Positions 1 through 7,817 of a DNA stretch of 32,359 bases are shown in pieces. The position numbers were made by a program, and so were the translations under genes. The notes under the pieces were generated by a model, which saw nothing but the letters and a program-made list of their open reading frames with translations, searched no databases and was not told the origin of the DNA. Each line of letters starts with the position of its first letter. The first letter of the stretch is position 1. This DNA is from Bacillota bacterium (lineage in GTDB: Bacteria; Bacillota; Bacilli; Calditerricolales; Calditerricolaceae). The stretch spans positions 1-32,359 of the forward strand of contig PKQU01000003.1 in NCBI GenBank assembly GCA_017577925.1. The letters are read 5' to 3'.

Positions 1-9
1 CGATCCAAC

Positions 10-1206
10 TTACCCCGCAAACACCGCGCGGATGCGCTCCAGCGCCCAGTCGAGCTCGTCCTTGGTGATGACGAGCGGCGGGGCGAAGCGGATCGTGTTT
101 TCGTGGGTCTCCTTGCACAGGAGGCCCTTTTCTTTCAGTTTTTCGCAGTACGGGCGGGCCGGGGTATGCAGTTCCATGCCGACGAGCAGCCCCTTGCCGC
201 GCACTTCCTTGATGTCGGGGTGCTGGATCTTTTTCAGCTCATCCATGAAGTACGCACCCAGTTCGCGTGCCCGGTCGGCCAGCCGCTCCTCCTCGATGAC
301 GTCCAGGGCGGCGATGGCCACGGCGCAGGCCAGCGGGTTACCGCCGAAGGTGGAGCCGTGGGAGCCGGGGTTGAACACGCCGAGGATTTCCTCGTCGGCG
401 ACCACGGCCGAGACGGGGAAGACGCCGCCACCGAGCGCCTTGCCGAGGATGTAGACGTCGGGCTTGACGCCTTCCCAGTCGCAGGCAAAGAGCTGGCCGG
501 TGCGGCCGAGGCCGGTCTGGATCTCGTCGGCGACGAACAGAACGTTGTGCCGCTTGCACAGCTCGTAAGCCTGGCGCAGGTACCCGTCAGGCGGCACGAT
601 GATGCCCGCTTCACCCTGGATCGGCTCAACGAGGAAGGCGACGGTGTTGGGGGTGATGGCCTCCTCCAGCGCGCGGATGTCGCCGTAGGGAATGATCTTG
701 AAACCCGGTGTGAAGGGGCCGAACCCCTCGCGGTACGCCTCCTCCGACGAGAAGGAGATGACGGTGATCGTTCGCCCGTGGAAGTTGTTCTCGCAGACGA
801 TGATTTCCGCCTGGTTCTCGGGCACGCCCTTCTTCCAGTACCCCCACCGGCGCACGGCCTTGATGGCCGTTTCCACCGCTTCGGCGCCGGTGTTCATCGG
901 CAATACCATGTCCTTGCCGGTCAGGCGGGAGAGCTTTTCGCAAAACGGGCCGAGCTGGTCGTTGTGGAAGGCCCGCGAGGTGAGGGTGACGCGGTCGGCC
1001 TGCTCCTTCAGCGCGCGGATGATTTTCGGATGGCGGTGCCCCTGGTTTACCGCCGAGTAGGCGCTGAGCATGTCCAGGTATCGGTTCCCCTCGACGTCTT
1101 CCACCCAGATGCCCTCGGCGCGGGCGATCACAACGGGGAGCGGATGGTAGTTGTGCGCCCCGTAGGTTTCCGTCTGGGTGATCAGTTGCTTGGTTTTGGT
1201 GGTCAT
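10..1206 (-). CDS. rocD: Ornithine--oxo-acid aminotransferase
   Basis: This is a PLP-dependent class III aminotransferase of about 398 residues. It is expected to convert ornithine and 2-oxoglutarate to glutamate semialdehyde and glutamate in cytosolic arginine/ornithine catabolism. The N-terminal segment TETYGAHNYHPLPVV is typical of ornithine aminotransferases. The cofactor Asp is seen in VADEIQTG (D227) and the Schiff-base lysine in ILGKALGGG (K256). The glycine-rich STFGGNPLACAV segment follows. Length matches RocD. I chose the ATG at 1206 because AAGGAGG lies 6 nt upstream; ATG codons further upstream overlap or precede that site. The stop lies only 9 bases from the window edge, so any downstream rocA or rocF partner is not visible. 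Other class III transaminases are possible but the whole-protein pattern fits RocD best. Confidence 0.93.
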   Translation of the reverse strand: MTTKTKQLITQTETYGAHNYHPLPVVIARAEGIWVEDVEGNRYLDMLSAYSAVNQGHRHPKIIRALKEQADRVTLTSRAFHNDQLGPFCEKLSRLTGKDMVLPMNTGAEAVETAIKAVRRWGYWKKGVPENQAEIIVCENNFHGRTITVISFSSEEAYREGFGPFTPGFKIIPYGDIRALEEAITPNTVAFLVEPIQGEAGIIVPPDGYLRQAYELCKRHNVLFVADEIQTGLGRTGQLFACDWEGVKPDVYILGKALGGGVFPVSAVVADEEILGVFNPGSHGSTFGGNPLACAVAIAALDVIEEERLADRARELGAYFMDELKKIQHPDIKEVRGKGLLVGMELHTPARPYCEKLKEKGLLCKETHENTIRFAPPLVITKDELDWALERIRAVFAG

Positions 1207-1800
1207 GGCCATCCTCCTTCGCATGTCCACTCGTTTCTCACCATTATACCGGGAGACGCGGCGCCTTTTGTACCCTCAATCCGTTCTTCCGCGCGACGGG
1301 GCCGGGAAGAACAGGCGTGCCGCCGCAAGGCTTCCGGTCCGTTCCGCATCGAGGCGATCATTCTTGCCAGCTTTGTGCTGCTTCTTTTCGTGCAAGAGCA
1401 GGCATTGCAACGCATGCACGGCGAGCCCAGTATCAACACGTAGGGGATAAAACGAGCGTGATTCGTTGCGCGCGGGAAATCTTGCAGAGCCGGCCTGAAG
1501 GGTTTCCCGTTTTTGATGCGGGTGTTTGGGACGGTGTGGGCAGAGCGGAGACGGCGCAAGGAGGTTGCGAGACCCGGGAGGCGGGTAAAAGCGCGTGCAA
1601 ATGATGTCGTTTCCGCGAAGCATCGGACCGAATTTCATAAAATGCGCGGGAAAGAGTTCAACGAACAGAATACTGACAATTCAAATTTTATTGATGAAAA
1701 ATAGTAGTAGTTTCCAAACGTGTATGATAAAATAAAAAACACAGGCAACAAAGGGTGGGGGCTCGCCTACCGCGGTGAACAACCACGGGAGGTGAGACGG
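1207..1800. other. Intergenic region without recognised gene
   Basis: About 590 bases between rocD and the small ORF at 1801. Open frames on both strands here lack ribosome binding sites and recognisable domains. The right end, from about 1670, turns AT-rich and probably carries the promoter of the small hydrophobic peptide (an ATGATAAAAT element near 1722-1731), but I cannot define a convincing -35. Confidence 0.5.
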
Positions 1801-1893
1801 ATGAAACGCGAAAACCCCCAGGATCTCGCGATCCTGTTGCTGATGCTGCTCTCCCTGGTTGTCGAGATCATTCGATTGGCCCTGCATCAATAA
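1801..1893 (+). CDS. Small hydrophobic peptide, 30 residues
   Basis: A 30-codon ORF preceded by GGGAGGTGAGACGG, an almost ideal Shine-Dalgarno with good spacing to the ATG. The peptide has a short polar N-terminus (MKRENPQD), one hydrophobic segment of about 19 residues (residues 9-27, rich in Leu, Ile and Val) and ends with HQ, so it should be a single-span membrane peptide. A hairpin follows its stop. I do not recognise a family. Size and topology resemble type I toxin peptides and regulatory membrane peptides of Bacillales, but no antisense RNA can be shown from sequence. Function is unknown. Confidence 0.55.
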   Translation: MKRENPQDLAILLLMLLSLVVEIIRLALHQ

Positions 1894-1898
1894 GAAAC

Positions 1899-1924
1899 GG
1901 CGCGTTAGTGGCGGCTAACGTGCC
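1899..1924 (+). terminator. Hairpin after the small hydrophobic peptide
   Basis: GGCGCGTTAG (1899-1908) pairs with CTAACGTGCC (1915-1924) over 10 bp including one G-U, with a 6-nt loop. No U-tract follows, so this is either a weak terminator or an mRNA-stabilising 3' hairpin. Confidence 0.4.
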
Positions 1925-2033
1925 TTGGCGACAGGCGAGCGCGCCCTTTGCTGCCTACATTATGTCATTTTACGCACGGTCCGTCAATTCATTCGCGCAA
2001 CCGTGGCAGCGGGGCCGGGTGCCGGAGCGTGCT

Positions 2034-2585
2034 TCATTGCAGAACCAGTTGGGCGATGTCTTGTTCAAAATCCAGCGGTTCTTCGTAGGGTTCATAGCGG
2101 CGGACGACTTGGCCTTGGCGGTCGATGAGGAATTTGGTGAAATTCCATTTGATCTGATTTCCCATATAATATTCCGGGTATTTGTCCATGATCATTTGTT
2201 TCATTAGCTTCGCCACCGGGTTCTCTTCGTCAAATCCCCGGAAGGGCGCTTCGTTTTTCAAGTATTGAAAAAGCGGATGGGCGTTTTCCCCGTTCACGTC
2301 CACCTTGGCGAAGACCGGAAAGCGCACGCCGTAGTTCAGCCGGCAAAAACTGGCCACTTCTTCGTTGGTCCCCGGCGCCTGGTTGTCGAATTGGTTGCAG
2401 GGGAAACCGAGTATTTCAAAACCGTGGACATGGTATTTCTCATACAGTTTTTGCAGATCTTCCAGCTGAGGGGTAAAGCGGCACGCGCTGGCAATGTTGA
2501 CAATCATCAATACTTTACCCTTGTATGTATCCAAAGGGACGATTTTTCCGTCAACTGTTTCCGCAGAGAAGGAATAGACCGTCAT
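2034..2585 (-). CDS. Glutathione peroxidase family protein (Cys type)
   Basis: A thiol peroxidase of the glutathione peroxidase family, about 183 residues, probably thioredoxin-dependent in this lineage and acting on hydroperoxides in the cytosol. Family signatures are NIASACRFTPQ with peroxidatic Cys35, FPCNQFDNQAPG with the second Cys and catalytic Gln region, and WNFTKFLID containing the Trp/Asn of the tetrad. The residue after the peroxidatic cysteine is Arg where Gly is usual. The ATG at 2585 has GGAGGGG at proper spacing, which excludes the 11-residue extension upstream. The gene is less GC-rich than its neighbours and lacks an operon partner, so it may have been acquired. A Fur/PerR-type palindrome lies directly upstream, fitting peroxide or metal control. 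Confidence 0.9.
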   Translation of the reverse strand: MTVYSFSAETVDGKIVPLDTYKGKVLMIVNIASACRFTPQLEDLQKLYEKYHVHGFEILGFPCNQFDNQAPGTNEEVASFCRLNYGVRFPVFAKVDVNGENAHPLFQYLKNEAPFRGFDEENPVAKLMKQMIMDKYPEYYMGNQIKWNFTKFLIDRQGQVVRRYEPYEEPLDFEQDIAQLVLQ

Positions 2586-2610
2586 GATGTCCCCTCCATG
2601 ATGTAGTATT

Positions 2611-2634
2611 ATTATCATCTGATAATGATTATAA
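2611..2634 (-). promoter_or_regulatory. Fur/PerR-type operator upstream of the peroxidase
   Basis: TGATAATGATTATAA (2620-2634) is a 7-1-7 inverted repeat: one half matches the Fur box (TGATAAT) and the other the PerR box (ATTATAA). A further ATTATCA arm at 2611-2617 forms a second overlapping inverted repeat with TGATAAT. It lies 35-50 bp upstream of the peroxidase start codon. Confidence 0.6.
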
Positions 2635-2677
2635 AAATCAACATCATTTTTTTCAATCCAGTTCCATTCGAAGTCCG

Positions 2678-2715
2678 TGTGAAGAGGTTAGTAGGCTGTG
2701 AAGAGGTTAGTAGGC
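2678..2715. repeat. Perfect 19-bp tandem direct repeat
   Basis: TGTGAAGAGGTTAGTAGGC occurs twice without spacing (2678-2696 and 2697-2715), at the distal end of the decayed transposase. It could be a local duplication from insertion or slippage. Confidence 0.8.
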
Positions 2716-3000
2716 AAAGACCTCACACGAACCCTTTGCCACAGCCTCTGTTCATATAAACTTGTGTCTCCCCATCCCTCCGTGGCCATTCCCCATTTCC
2801 TCTGGCCGCCAACACTCGCGCCAAATGATCCGCGCCTTTCTCGTTCCATCTGGCCCCATGCCGTTTCATCCAGCGCGCCAAGTGGTGAAACACTTGGCCT
2901 TCTATCGTAACCAGCCGCCACGCCTCCGGCAGCTGCACGATCCCTTTCCAGATGTTCCTTCCCTTCCCGGTTGTTTTTCAAGCACCTTACGGCGGGGTGG
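2716..3000 (-). pseudogene. ISLre2-family (UPF0236) transposase, C-terminal remnant
   Basis: The minus-strand frame carries IWKGIVQLPEAWRL, then TIEGQVFHHLARWMKRHGAR, then WNEKGADHLARVLAARGNGE. This matches the C-terminal pattern of ISLre2-type transposases (an EGN/EGQ helix, R.MK..G..W...GA..MA.l...R.NGE). Upstream, the frame shifts near 2955 into CLKNNREG in the neighbouring frame, and nothing recognisable can be followed beyond about 3000. No catalytic domain or terminal inverted repeat is seen, so this is a dead fragment. The assignment is by motif memory, not by alignment. Confidence 0.65.
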
Positions 3001-3419
3001 AAGGGGTAGGCCTGGACGTTGGATGTGCATTGCCGCGTTCTCCTCGCCGGTGAAGCTGCCCATCTGTTTGCCCCGTTCGGCGCGCGGGTTGAACTCGGGC
3101 GTTCCGGACGCCATTTTGGTCGTTCGGGCGATTCAGAAAGCGCTCCTCGCCAAAGACCGCGTCACGGCAAAGGAAACCATCCGTGCAGCGGCGGAGGAGA
3201 GAAGGATGGCAGCCCAACAGCGGGGTGGATTCAGATGGTCATGGTTTCCCAACAGCGGGATGAAAAACGGTACGGACCGAATGGGAAGAACGTGAGGGCG
3301 TTGCTCCAACGCCTTGTGCAGATCGAGTGGTTTTCCGCATTGGAAAGGCCGCAGGGACAGAGGGAATCGGAATGGTTTGGCGATCACGTTTATGTAATTT
3401 AACGGTTTGGACGCCACAC
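3001..3419. other. Region without recognised gene
   Basis: About 420 bases between the transposase remnant and the leuD terminator. Several frames stay open on both strands, but none has a ribosome binding site with a plausible start or a recognisable domain. It may be decayed mobile-element sequence. Confidence 0.5.
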
Positions 3420-3443
3420 AAAAAGAGGGGGGTTGCCCCCTCT
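3419..3443 (-). terminator. Intrinsic terminator of leuCD
   Basis: On the minus strand AGAGGGGG and CCCCCTCT form an 8-bp stem with a CAAC loop (plus-strand arms 3424-3431 and 3436-3443), directly followed by a run of T. It lies immediately after the leuD stop. Confidence 0.85.
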
Positions 3444-3444
3444 G

Positions 3445-4059
3445 TTATACATTTTCTGGGATGCGGTAATACTCCGGCATTCGTTCTTCATATGCCACAA
3501 TCTTGTCCGCCTTTTGCAGCGTCAGGCCAATGTCATCGAGGCCAAGAAGGAGGCGCTCACGGCGGTACGGGTCGATGGCGAAGGCCGTCTCCCAACCGTC
3601 CTCGTCGCGAACGACGCATCGCTCCAGGTCGACCGTAAGCGTGTAACCCGGCGTGGCTTCGGTGCGGCGGAACAGCTCGTCGACGACGTGTTCGTCCAGC
3701 TTCAGCGGCAGGATGCCGTTTTGGAAGCAGTTATTGTAGAAGATGTCGGCGAAGGATGGGGCGATGACGACGCGAAAGCCGTAATCCAAGAGAGCCCAGG
3801 GAGCGTGCTCACGCGACGATCCGCAGCCGAAGTTGTGCCGTGCTAGGAGAATGCTTGCACCCTGGTAGCGTGGCTGGTTGAGGACAAAGTCGGGGTTGGG
3901 CGATCCGTCGTCCCGAAAGCGCCAGTCGTAAAAGAGGAACTGGCCGAAGCCCGTGCGTTCGATGCGCTTTAGAAACTGCTTGGGGATGATGGCGTCGGTG
4001 TCGACGTTGACGCGGTCTAGCGGGGCAACAAGGCCGGTGTGGACACGAAACGGTTGCAT
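3445..4059 (-). CDS. leuD: 3-isopropylmalate dehydratase small subunit
   Basis: The swivel-domain subunit of isopropylmalate isomerase, about 204 residues. With LeuC it interconverts 2- and 3-isopropylmalate in leucine synthesis. Signatures are VNVDTDAIIPKQFLKRI near the N-terminus and HNFGCGSSREHAPWAL, the aconitase swivel motif, followed by APSFADIFYNNCFQNGILP. The ATG at 4059 has GGAGGGG about 7 nt upstream. The start lies 93 bases after the leuC stop and the gene is followed by a strong terminator, so leuC and leuD probably form a two-gene transcript. leuA and leuB are not adjacent, unlike the classical Bacillus ilv-leu operon. Confidence 0.95.
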   Translation of the reverse strand: MQPFRVHTGLVAPLDRVNVDTDAIIPKQFLKRIERTGFGQFLFYDWRFRDDGSPNPDFVLNQPRYQGASILLARHNFGCGSSREHAPWALLDYGFRVVIAPSFADIFYNNCFQNGILPLKLDEHVVDELFRRTEATPGYTLTVDLERCVVRDEDGWETAFAIDPYRRERLLLGLDDIGLTLQKADKIVAYEERMPEYYRIPENV

Positions 4060-4152
4060 GCGGGTCCCCTCCTCGTCGGCGGCATTGGACGTTTCGCGCA
4101 ATTTGCTGTCGCGGGCGACAAAACGGTGCGCAGCGGTGTGCCTGGGGCGCGC

Positions 4153-5559
4153 TTAGCCGTCGAGGTCCCATTCGCGGACGTCAACGAAGTGGCCGGCGAT
4201 GGCCGCCGCCGCGGCCATGACCGGGCTGACGAGATGGGTGCGGCCGCCGCGCCCCTGACGTCCCTCAAAGTTGCGGTTGGAAGTGGAGGCGCACCGCTCT
4301 CCGGGGGCGAGGATGTCCGGGTTCATTCCCAGACACATGCTGCAGCCCGGTTCGCGCCACTCGAAGCCCGCTTCGCGGAAGATGCGGTCGAGTCCCTCCG
4401 CTTCAGCCTGTCGCTTGACGTGCTGCGAGCCGGGGACGACCATTGCCCGCACACGGGGATGAACCTTTTTTCCGCGCACGACGCGGGCGGCGGCGCGCAG
4501 GTCCTCAATGCGGCTGTTCGTGCAGGAACCGATGAAGACGCGGTCGATGGGGATGTCGGTGATTGGCGTGCCCGGCTCCAGGCCCATGTAGTCCAGTGCT
4601 CGCGCTGCCGCCTTGCGCTCCGTTTCGGTGGGGAAGTCGTCCGGATCGGGCACGCGGCCCGTCACCGGTACGCCCATGGCCGGGTTGGTCCCCCAGGTGA
4701 CCATTGGGGCCAGTTCGGATGCGTTCAGGGTCACGCGGGCGTCGTACGTGGCGCCGGGATCGGTGGGGAGGGCCTGCCAGTCGGCCAAGGCCCGCTCCCA
4801 GGCCGCTCCCTTCGGTGTGTAGCGGCGACCTTCCAGGTAGGCGAAGGTGGTGTCGTCGGGGGCGATCATGCCCGCCCGCGCGCCGGCCTCGATCGACATG
4901 TTGCACACGGTCATGCGTTCTTCCATCGTCAGGGCGCGGATGGCCTCGCCGGTGTACTCGATCACGTGCCCGGTGGCAAAGTCGGTCCCGTAGGCCGCGA
5001 TGAGGGCCAGGATCAGGTCCTTGGCCGTTACGCCGCGACTCAGGCGGCCGTCAACGCGCACTTCCATTGTTTTGGGCTTGTACTGCGGCAGGCATTGCGT
5101 GGCCAGCACGTGTTCCACTTCGCTCGTGCCGATGCCAAAGGCCAGGGCCCCGAAGGCGCCATGGGTCGAAGTGTGGCTGTCGCCGCACACGATCGTCTTG
5201 CCGGGGAGAGTGAGGCCGAGCTCCGGCCCGATTACGTGGACGATGCCCTGGTCGGGGTGGCCCAATCCGGCGAGGCGAATGCCGAACTCCCGGCAGTTTC
5301 GCTCCAGCGTCTCGATCTGCTGCTTGGCGATCGGGTCGGTGAGGGTGAACGGGTCGTCCGTGGGGACGTTGTGGTCCATGGTGGCGAAGGTAAGGTCGGG
5401 CCGGCGAACGCGGCGTCCGGCCAGGCGCAGTCCTTCAAAGGCCTGCGGAGACGTCACTTCGTGGACGAGGTGCAGGTCGATGTAGAGGAGGGCCGGTTTG
5501 CCCGGTTCTTCGTCGATTACGTGGGCGTCCCAGATCTTTTCGAACAGGGTCCGCGGCAT
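4153..5559 (-). CDS. leuC: 3-isopropylmalate dehydratase large subunit
   Basis: The catalytic [4Fe-4S] subunit of isopropylmalate isomerase, about 468 residues, normal for LeuC. It begins PRTLFEKIWDAHVI, a typical LeuC N-terminus. The substrate-site DHNVPT, CGDSHTSTHGAFGALAFGIG and the cluster cysteines C346 (GSCTNSR), C406 and C409 (CSMCLGMN) are all intact. The C-terminus carries the usual SNRNFEGRQG segment. The ATG at 5559 has GGAGGG about 9 nt upstream; in-frame codons further upstream lack a ribosome site. It is transcribed ahead of leuD. A homoaconitase-like activity cannot be excluded from sequence alone. Confidence 0.95.
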   Translation of the reverse strand: MPRTLFEKIWDAHVIDEEPGKPALLYIDLHLVHEVTSPQAFEGLRLAGRRVRRPDLTFATMDHNVPTDDPFTLTDPIAKQQIETLERNCREFGIRLAGLGHPDQGIVHVIGPELGLTLPGKTIVCGDSHTSTHGAFGALAFGIGTSEVEHVLATQCLPQYKPKTMEVRVDGRLSRGVTAKDLILALIAAYGTDFATGHVIEYTGEAIRALTMEERMTVCNMSIEAGARAGMIAPDDTTFAYLEGRRYTPKGAAWERALADWQALPTDPGATYDARVTLNASELAPMVTWGTNPAMGVPVTGRVPDPDDFPTETERKAAARALDYMGLEPGTPITDIPIDRVFIGSCTNSRIEDLRAAARVVRGKKVHPRVRAMVVPGSQHVKRQAEAEGLDRIFREAGFEWREPGCSMCLGMNPDILAPGERCASTSNRNFEGRQGRGGRTHLVSPVMAAAAAIAGHFVDVREWDLDG

Positions 5560-5738
5560 CGCTGCTCTCCCTCCTGCGTGAGGATTTGGTTTCAACGTAC
5601 CATCGCCCGAGTCATAGTTCAAATATATGATGTTTATATTTATGATTTGTTTTACCTATGAGGAGCGTGTCCGGAACGAACGAGGGAACCGTCGCGTCGC
5701 CTTTCCTCTCGTGATCGCGGGGGGATAGCCGGTACGGC
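5560..5738. other. Divergent intergenic region leuC / sugar kinase
   Basis: A short AT-rich stretch (about 5620-5658) probably holds the leuC promoter, with a possible TTGAAC element on the minus strand but a weak -10. No T-box, leucine leader peptide or riboswitch could be recognised. Confidence 0.4.
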
Positions 5739-5768
5739 TTGGCGGGCCACACGGTGAACCGGTAGAAT
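5739..5768 (+). promoter_or_regulatory. Putative sigma-A promoter for the sugar kinase
   Basis: TTGGCG (5739-5744), 18-nt spacer, TAGAAT (5763-5768). The resulting leader of about 110 nt contains a GC-rich hairpin (GGCCCGGCGC at 5802-5811 with GCGC and CGGGCC up to 5826), which could affect translation. Confidence 0.5.
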
Positions 5769-5886
5769 GAAAAGGAAAGCGCATTGACGTGTGGGCGGAA
5801 GGGCCCGGCGCAGGGCGCCGCGGGCCGCCCGGGAAAGTCGACGCCAAAGGACGGAAGACCGCCGATGGACGGGGGAGAGGAACGCA

Positions 5887-6834
5887 ATGCACACCGTGGT
5901 CACCCTGGGCGAGCTTCTCATCGACTTTGTGCCCGAGGAAAACGGCCTGCCGCTGGCTGCCGTCCCCGCCTTCCGCAAGGCGCCGGGGGGTGCCCCGGCC
6001 AATGTGGCCGCGGCGGTGGCCAAGCTGGGGGGGCGGGCGCGATTTGTGGGCAAGGTGGGCGACGACCCCTTCGGCTGGTTTCTGCGCGCCGTCCTCGAGG
6101 AGACGGGTGTCGACACCCGGTCGCTCCTCCTCGCCCCAGATGCGAAGACGACCTTGGCCTTCGTCTCGCTTCGCGCCGATGGGGAGCGCGACTTCCTCTT
6201 CTACCGCGATCCGGGCGCCGACACACTGCTTTCCCCGGAGGAGCTGGACGGTTCCTGGCTGGATGACGCGGCGGTCTTTCATTTCGGGTCGGTGTCGCTG
6301 TCGGCGGAGCCGGCGCGCAGCGCCACACGGGAGATGGCTGAACGGGCGCGGGAGCGGGGGCTCCTCGTCAGTTACGATCCCAACTTGCGTCCCGCTCTGT
6401 GGCCGTCGGATGCGGCAATGCGCGAGGAAGCGGCGTCGGCTGTGGCCCTGGCCGACGTGGTGAAGGTAAGCGAATCGGAACTGGACGCCCTGGCCGGCGA
6501 CAAGGGACCCGCGTTCTTCTTCGACCGCGGCGTCTCGCTCCTGGTGATCACCAAGGGAGAAGCGGGGTGTGTGTACCACACCCCGCACGCCTCGGGAACG
6601 GTTCCGGGATTTGCGGTGCGGGCCGTGGATACCACCGGGGCCGGCGACGGGTTTGTCGGCGGGCTGCTCGTCCAGCTGGCCCAGCGGGCGAAAGATCGCC
6701 CATGGGAGGATGAGGCGTGGCTTCGCCGGGCGCTGCGCTTTGCGAACGCCGTCGGGGCCCTCGTGACCACGAAGCGGGGAGCCATTCCCGCACTGCCGAC
6801 ACGCGAGGAGGTCTTGGCCTTCCTGGGTGCATGA
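5887..6834 (+). CDS. PfkB-family sugar kinase, probable fructokinase
   Basis: A ribokinase/PfkB-fold kinase of about 315 residues, expected to phosphorylate fructose with ATP in the cytosol. Sequence features: GELLIDFVP at the N-terminus, the PfkB signature 1 region GGAPANVAAAVAKLGG (34-49), FVGKVGDDPFG, SYDPNLRPALW (typical of bacterial fructokinases), and signature 2 DTTGAGDGFVGG (249-260) with catalytic base D254. The ATG at 5887 follows GGAGAGGAACGCA. It is followed after 47 bases by a LysR gene on the same strand. No sucrose or mannan uptake genes are nearby; 2-keto-3-deoxygluconate kinase is the main alternative. Confidence 0.85.
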   Translation: MHTVVTLGELLIDFVPEENGLPLAAVPAFRKAPGGAPANVAAAVAKLGGRARFVGKVGDDPFGWFLRAVLEETGVDTRSLLLAPDAKTTLAFVSLRADGERDFLFYRDPGADTLLSPEELDGSWLDDAAVFHFGSVSLSAEPARSATREMAERARERGLLVSYDPNLRPALWPSDAAMREEAASAVALADVVKVSESELDALAGDKGPAFFFDRGVSLLVITKGEAGCVYHTPHASGTVPGFAVRAVDTTGAGDGFVGGLLVQLAQRAKDRPWEDEAWLRRALRFANAVGALVTTKRGAIPALPTREEVLAFLGA

Positions 6835-6881
6835 CCATATCGGGGTGCCTTCGACGGGAAACGGGCAAAGGAGAGGGGCCC

Positions 6882-7817
6882 ATGGAATTGCGGCAACTGC
6901 GGTACGTCGTCGCCGTGGCCGAAACGCGGCATATCTCTCGCGCGGCGGAGCAGCTGCACATCGCCCAACCTTCCTTGAGCCAACAGATCGCCAAGCTGGA
7001 ACGGGAGCTGGGGGTGCCGCTCTTTTCCCGCCGCTCCAGCGGCGTGGAGCTGACCGATGCGGGGGTGCGCTTCGTGGAGCGGGCCCGGCGCATCCTTGAA
7101 CTGGTGGCCGATTTGCAGCGCGAAATGGCCGATGTGGCGGAGCTGAAGAAAGGGCGGCTGGTGATCGGCAGTCTGCCCGTGACGGGCGCCCATGTGCTGC
7201 CGCGCGTGCTGCCTGCTTTCCGCGCGCGCTACCCGGGGATCGAGGTGCAGCTGGTGGAGGAGACGACGGCCCAGCTGATCGAGCGCACCGCGCGCGGCCA
7301 CGTCGACCTGGCCTTGCTTACCCTGCCCCTTGACCCCGAGGTCCTGGCGTGGGAGGTGTTGGGCGAAGAAGAGATCCTTCTCGCCATTCCGCCGGACCAT
7401 CCGCTGCGCCGGCAGGGCGAGGTGCCGATCGGCTCCCTGGCCGACGAGGCGTTCATCTTCCTCAAGGAAGGCCAGGGCTTTCGCCAGATTGCCCTCGAGT
7501 TGTGCCGCCGGGCGGGGTTTGAGCCGCGCATCGTCTTCGAGTCGAGCCACATCGAGACGGTGCAGTCCCTCGTTGCAGCCGGGATGGGCGTGGCCTTCGT
7601 GCCGCGCATGGTGGCGCGCAGCGGATGGGAAGCGTTTCCTCCGGCCTATGTGCACCTGGCCGAGCGCCCGCACCGCACCCTGGTGCTGGCGTGGCGCAAG
7701 GCGGGGTACCGCAGCCGGGCGGCTGAAGCCTTTGTCCGCCTGAGTCGAGCGTTGTGGGGGGGAGAGGGTCATGCGGCGGGGGAGCCCGGCAACGGAGCCG
7801 CAGGTGGCGGAACGTAA
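6882..7817 (+). CDS. LysR-family transcriptional regulator
   Basis: About 311 residues. The N-terminal winged helix-turn-helix is clear: MELRQLRYVVAVAETRHISR, then AAEQLHIAQPSLSQQIAKLE, then LGVPLFSRR. A linker helix and a periplasmic-binding-like effector domain follow from about residue 90 (GRLVIGSLPVTGAHVLPRVLP onward). The ATG at 6882 is preceded by GGAGAGGGG. Its 3' end overlaps the MFS gene by 47 bases, and that gene overlaps the aldo/keto reductase, so regulator, exporter and reductase are likely co-expressed. LysR proteins commonly control adjacent genes. The effector is unknown; the sequence is closest in feel to the CynR/BenM/AlsR-type regulators. Confidence 0.92.
   Translation: MELRQLRYVVAVAETRHISRAAEQLHIAQPSLSQQIAKLERELGVPLFSRRSSGVELTDAGVRFVERARRILELVADLQREMADVAELKKGRLVIGSLPVTGAHVLPRVLPAFRARYPGIEVQLVEETTAQLIERTARGHVDLALLTLPLDPEVLAWEVLGEEEILLAIPPDHPLRRQGEVPIGSLADEAFIFLKEGQGFRQIALELCRRAGFEPRIVFESSHIETVQSLVAAGMGVAFVPRMVARSGWEAFPPAYVHLAERPHRTLVLAWRKAGYRSRAAEAFVRLSRALWGGEGHAAGEPGNGAAGGGT

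Noticed and set aside
2034..2585. Glutathione peroxidase as a second selenoprotein
   Set aside because: The peroxidatic position is a normal Cys codon and the frame contains no internal UGA.
4039..5661. A 540-codon open frame antisense to leuC and leuD
   Set aside because: It mirrors intact LeuC/LeuD coding sequence, has no ribosome site, and its Gly/Val/His-rich translation shows no domain; such frames are common in GC-rich DNA.
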